DNA of 64,000 nt from Gordonia bronchialis DSM 43247 (GTDB lineage: Bacteria > Actinomycetota > Actinomycetes > Mycobacteriales > Mycobacteriaceae). Below are positions 61,326 to 64,000 of the stretch, one piece after another. The notes under the pieces were generated by a model that saw only the letters and a program-made list of their open reading frames with translations, was not told where the DNA came from and did no database searches. The stretch covers positions 4,836,001 to 4,900,000 of the forward strand of contig NC_013441.1 of NCBI RefSeq assembly GCF_000024785.1, read 5' to 3'. Numbering within the stretch: the stretch's first letter is position 1; each line of letters starts with the position of its first letter. Position numbers and translations under genes: made by a program.

Positions 61326-63757
61326 CACGCCCCGGCGGTCCGATGATGGGCGGACCCGTCGAGAAGCCACGCTCCTTCGGTCCGTCGGTGAAGCGGCTCG
61401 TCCGGCTGCTGGCGTCGTATCGCATCGCGATGATGGTGGTGCTCGCGTCCATCGTCGGGTCGGTGATCCTGGTGGCGATCGGACCGCGCGTGCTCGGCCA
61501 CGCCACCGACCTCGTCTTCGACGGTGTGGTCGGCAAGATGTTGCCGGCCGGGGTCACCAAGGAGCAGGCCGTCGATGGGCTGCGTGCCCGCGGTGACGGC
61601 ACCTTCGCCGACATGGTCTCGTCGATGGACGTGACCCCCGGCGTCGGAGTGGATTTCGGCGACGTCGGCCGGGTGCTGCTGATCGTGCTGGCCCTCTACG
61701 TCGCGTCGTCGTTCCTGGCCTGGCTGGCCGGCTACCTGCTGAACATCGCGGTGGTCGGGACCATCCGCGGGCTACGGGCCGACGTGGAGGCCAAGATCCA
61801 TCGACTTCCGTTGCGCTACTACGATTCCACCCCGCGCGGTGATCTTCTCAGTCGCGTGACCAACGACCTGGACAATCTGTCACAGAGCCTGCAGCAGACC
61901 ATCTCCCAGTTCCTCAACTCGGTGCTGACGGTGATCGCGCTGCTGGTGGTGATGATCTGGATCTCGCCGCTGCTGGCGCTGATCGCGGTGGTGACCGTGC
62001 CGCTGGCGTTTGTCGCGACGGCATTCATCGCCAAACGATCCAAGCCTCATTTCATGTCGCAGTGGGCGTCGACGGGTGCGCTCAACGCGCAGGTGGAAGA
62101 GGCGTTCACCGGCCACGAACTGGTCAAGGCCTTCGGACGCCAGGCCGAGATCGAGGCGACCTTCGACGAGCGCAACGAGAAGCTCTACCAATCGAGTTGG
62201 CGTGCCCAGTTCATCTCCGGCGCCATCATGCCGACCATCATGTTCCTCGGGAATCTGAATTACGTGGCCGTCGCGGTGGTCGGCGGGCTGCGGGTGGCGT
62301 CGGGGTCACTGAGTCTTGGTGAGGTACAGGCGTTCATCCAGTACTCCCGGCAGTTCACCCAGCCGCTCACCCAGATCGGTTCGATGATCAACCTGATGCA
62401 GAGTGGCGTCGCATCGGCCGAGCGGATCTTCGACATCCTCGACGCCCCGGAACAATCCCCCGACGACCCCAAACCGCTGACCCCGCAAGATGATCACGGG
62501 CTCATCGAGTTCGACGACGTCAGTTTCCGCTACGTCGACGACAAACCACTCATCGACAACCTGAGCCTGGTGGCGCGGCCCGGCCACATGGTGGCCATCG
62601 TCGGGCCGACGGGCGCCGGCAAGACCACCCTGGTGAATCTGCTCATGCGGTTCTACGACGTCGATTCCGGCGTCATCCGGGTCGACGGCATCGACTCGCG
62701 CCGCATGACCCGTGACGACCTGCGGGAACGCACCGGCATGGTGCTGCAGGACTCGTGGCTCTTCGGCGGCACCATCTACGACAACATCGCCTACGGCGAT
62801 CCCACCGCTTCACGCGAGGAGGTTATCGAGGCCGCGCAGTTGAGCCACGTCGATCACTTCGTCCGGACGCTGCCCGACGGCTACGACACCATCCTCGACG
62901 ACGAGGGTGGCGGTGTGAGTGCCGGTGAGCGACAGCTCATCACGATCGCGCGCGCGTTCCTGGCCAAGCCGACGATCCTCATCCTCGACGAGGCCACCAG
63001 CTCGGTGGACACCCGCACCGAGCTGCTCATCCAGCAGGCGATGGCCAACCTGCGCACCGACCGCACGAGTTTCGTGATCGCACATCGGCTTTCGACGATC
63101 CGCGACGCCGACGTCATCGTGGTGATGGAGGACGGGCACATCGTCGAGCAGGGCAACCACGACGAGCTGCTCGCCGCCGGTGGTGCGTATTGCCGGCTGT
63201 ACCAGAGCCAGTTCGCCCGGGGCGCTGGAAGACGGTTAGCTTCCGAAGGAGCCGTTGCCGTCGCCTGCGATGACAGCGGTCGCGACGCCGTAGAGGTCGC
63301 GGCTGCCGTTGCACACGGTCAGCACCGCGTAGAAGCCGCGGGGCAGGTCGGTGAACGTGTGGGTGGCCGTACCCTCGCGGTCGGCTACGCGAATCGGGTC
63401 CAACCGGGTGATCAGGTTGTTGGCGATCACCTTCTCGAGGAGTGTGGCGATGTCGGGATCCGCACCGCGGAGTACCGCGAGGATGTCCGGCCCGAGCACA
63501 GGGAGCGCGCGCAGGACGTCCACCACCGCCGTCGCGCAGGAGCCCGGCAGCACCACCACCCGCGGTACCCCGGTCGCCCGATACGTGATGTCGTTGCCCT
63601 CGACCGTGACCTGGTACCCGATGCCCTCGCTGCGCTCGAAGCTCAGGAGGTCGGCGCTGCCGCTACTACCGACGACCGGATGTCGTTGGGGTGCGGCCTG
63701 CGCCACTGCTGGCACAGCGGTCACGATGAGGAGCAGTCCACCGAGGACCACCAGTAG
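61322..63757 (+). CDS. ABC exporter half-transporter, catalytic partner, with antisense read-through tail
   Basis: 811 residues as read. The exporter part ends near residue 635. It has a ~90-residue periplasmic insertion between helices 1 and 2 (PAGVTKEQAVDGLRARGDG), Walker A GPTGAGKTT, signature VSAGERQLITIARAF and Walker B TILILDEATSSVD with the catalytic Glu. After YQSQFARG the frame continues for ~170 residues antisense to the convergent secreted-protein gene, a composition unlike any exporter. One base fewer in the GGGG run at 63219-63222 would end it as FARALEDG at 63239. A homopolymer error or recent frameshift is therefore likely. The start overlaps the first subunit stop. Confidence 0.85.
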   Translation: MTRPGGPMMGGPVEKPRSFGPSVKRLVRLLASYRIAMMVVLASIVGSVILVAIGPRVLGHATDLVFDGVVGKMLPAGVTKEQAVDGLRARGDGTFADMVSSMDVTPGVGVDFGDVGRVLLIVLALYVASSFLAWLAGYLLNIAVVGTIRGLRADVEAKIHRLPLRYYDSTPRGDLLSRVTNDLDNLSQSLQQTISQFLNSVLTVIALLVVMIWISPLLALIAVVTVPLAFVATAFIAKRSKPHFMSQWASTGALNAQVEEAFTGHELVKAFGRQAEIEATFDERNEKLYQSSWRAQFISGAIMPTIMFLGNLNYVAVAVVGGLRVASGSLSLGEVQAFIQYSRQFTQPLTQIGSMINLMQSGVASAERIFDILDAPEQSPDDPKPLTPQDDHGLIEFDDVSFRYVDDKPLIDNLSLVARPGHMVAIVGPTGAGKTTLVNLLMRFYDVDSGVIRVDGIDSRRMTRDDLRERTGMVLQDSWLFGGTIYDNIAYGDPTASREEVIEAAQLSHVDHFVRTLPDGYDTILDDEGGGVSAGERQLITIARAFLAKPTILILDEATSSVDTRTELLIQQAMANLRTDRTSFVIAHRLSTIRDADVIVVMEDGHIVEQGNHDELLAAGGAYCRLYQSQFARGAGRRLASEGAVAVACDDSGRDAVEVAAAVAHGQHRVEAAGQVGERVGGRTLAVGYANRVQPGDQVVGDHLLEECGDVGIRTAEYREDVRPEHRERAQDVHHRRRAGARQHHHPRYPGRPIRDVVALDRDLVPDALAALEAQEVGAAATTDDRMSLGCGLRHCWHSGHDEEQSTEDHQ

Positions 63758-63796
63758 GCGCATGGGTGAAATATGAACGAACACAGTGCGATTCAT
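63236..63796 (-). CDS. Secreted protein of unknown function
   Basis: 186 residues. The signal peptide is MRLLVVLGGLLLIVTAVPAV at residues 12-31, and cleavage is likely after AQA (AVAQA-APQ). The mature ~150 residues are predicted beta-rich (GYQVTVEGNDITYRATG, HTFTDLPRGFYAVLTVC) with two cysteines (SCATAVV and TVCNGS) that could form a disulfide. No family recognised; small exported proteins of this kind are common in Mycobacteriales. The ATG 63796 has AGGAA upstream, whereas the internal ATG 63763 lacks a ribosome site. It converges with the exporter operon, whose assembled second gene reads across most of it on the other strand. Confidence 0.8.
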   Translation of the reverse strand: MNRTVFVHISPMRLLVVLGGLLLIVTAVPAVAQAAPQRHPVVGSSGSADLLSFERSEGIGYQVTVEGNDITYRATGVPRVVVLPGSCATAVVDVLRALPVLGPDILAVLRGADPDIATLLEKVIANNLITRLDPIRVADREGTATHTFTDLPRGFYAVLTVCNGSRDLYGVATAVIAGDGNGSFGS

Positions 63797-63891
63797 CGCA
63801 GTTCCTGTTCGGTTGAGGACCCCCGCGTCCTCACGCTAGCCCAGCGACCCACACGGTCGCGCCGGATTTGCGAAGACAAAACGTCGCCGAA

Positions 63892-63955
63892 CTCTGTACT
63901 CCGGAGAACCAGCGTGCGGACTATCCGCGCGGCACCACTGAGGCGTACAGATTCG
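63892..63955. repeat. Intergenic repeat family B copy
   Basis: CTCTGTACT (63892-63900) and GCGGACTATCCGCGCGG with GTACAGATT (63916-63953) reproduce the CTATCC...GTACAGATT core of the units at 51.8-52.1 kb, again upstream of a minus-strand secreted-protein gene. Confidence 0.5.
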
Positions 63956-63966
63956 GACGAAGCTGT

Positions 63967-64000
63967 TCAGTTCCCCTGGCCGCGTTCCAGCGCCGCGGCG
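63967..64000 (-). CDS. Possible C-terminus of a gene entering from the right edge
   Basis: On the minus strand the last bases read ..AALERGQGN and a TGA at 63967-63969. The high Ala/Leu/Glu content is gene-like, but ten codons are not enough to be sure. Confidence 0.2.
   Translation of the reverse strand, partial: AAALERGQGN

Overview
The window is high-GC actinobacterial chromosome. Several genes point to a mycolate-bearing member of the Mycobacteriales, most likely Gordonia or a close relative: an antigen-85-like mycolyltransferase, an MmpL-type transporter, two PE-PPE-domain hydrolases, a DUF3068 (PorA-like) membrane protein, SigG, a Ku/LigD pair, and a perfect KstR-type operator. The genus is an inference from gene content. 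No rRNA, tRNA, CRISPR array or prophage was seen.

Layout. 0-6 kb: edge of an HTH/TOBE regulator, a DrrAB-type ABC exporter, a degenerate ROK regulator, sigG behind a DNA-damage-type promoter, and a VOC protein. 6-17 kb: phosphatase, then a minus-strand fatty-acyl catabolic group (TetR, acyl-CoA dehydrogenase, aminoglycoside-phosphotransferase-like protein, SDR), a second TetR facing a DUF2236/MpaB-like oxygenase, an FMN hydroxy-acid oxidase, an MmpL transporter and an LLM flavoprotein. 17-31.5 kb: a small membrane protein facing a NarL-type two-component system, LysE and MFS exporters, divergent ku and ligD, dienelactone hydrolase, a class III-like phosphodiesterase, YdcF, a DoxX-like protein and the pntA-pntA2-pntB transhydrogenase operon. 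31.8-36.1 kb: two PE-PPE hydrolase paralogues. Both have the signal peptide out of frame with the mature part, and the second is also split by a complete IS630-family element. 36-42.5 kb: membrane molybdo-oxidoreductase, a KstR-boxed FAD dehydrogenase, and a copper operon (CsoR, CopZ, a His-rich membrane peptide, a P1B ATPase). 43-54 kb: a Cys/His-motif protein, nadB, two reductases, a multiply frameshifted secreted-protein gene, a UbiB-family kinase, DUF3068 and the antigen-85-like protein. 53-64 kb: amidase, an FAD dehydrogenase, a RibD-like reductase, a DyP peroxidase with encapsulin and its C-terminal targeting peptide, a heterodimeric ABC exporter and a secreted protein.

Cross-cutting signals. 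(i) At least nine genes have a TANNNT -10 box 5-8 bases before the start codon, which implies leaderless mRNAs and decides several starts. (ii) Two families of dispersed intergenic repeats sit mostly at gene 3' ends. (iii) Six single-base indels in short G or C runs break reading frames, and five of them hit exported proteins; they could be real decay or draft-sequence error. (iv) The IS630 transposase reads to the last base of the element and takes its stop codon from the CTAG target. The rebuilt empty site already had a nonsense codon at the catalytic serine of the disrupted hydrolase.
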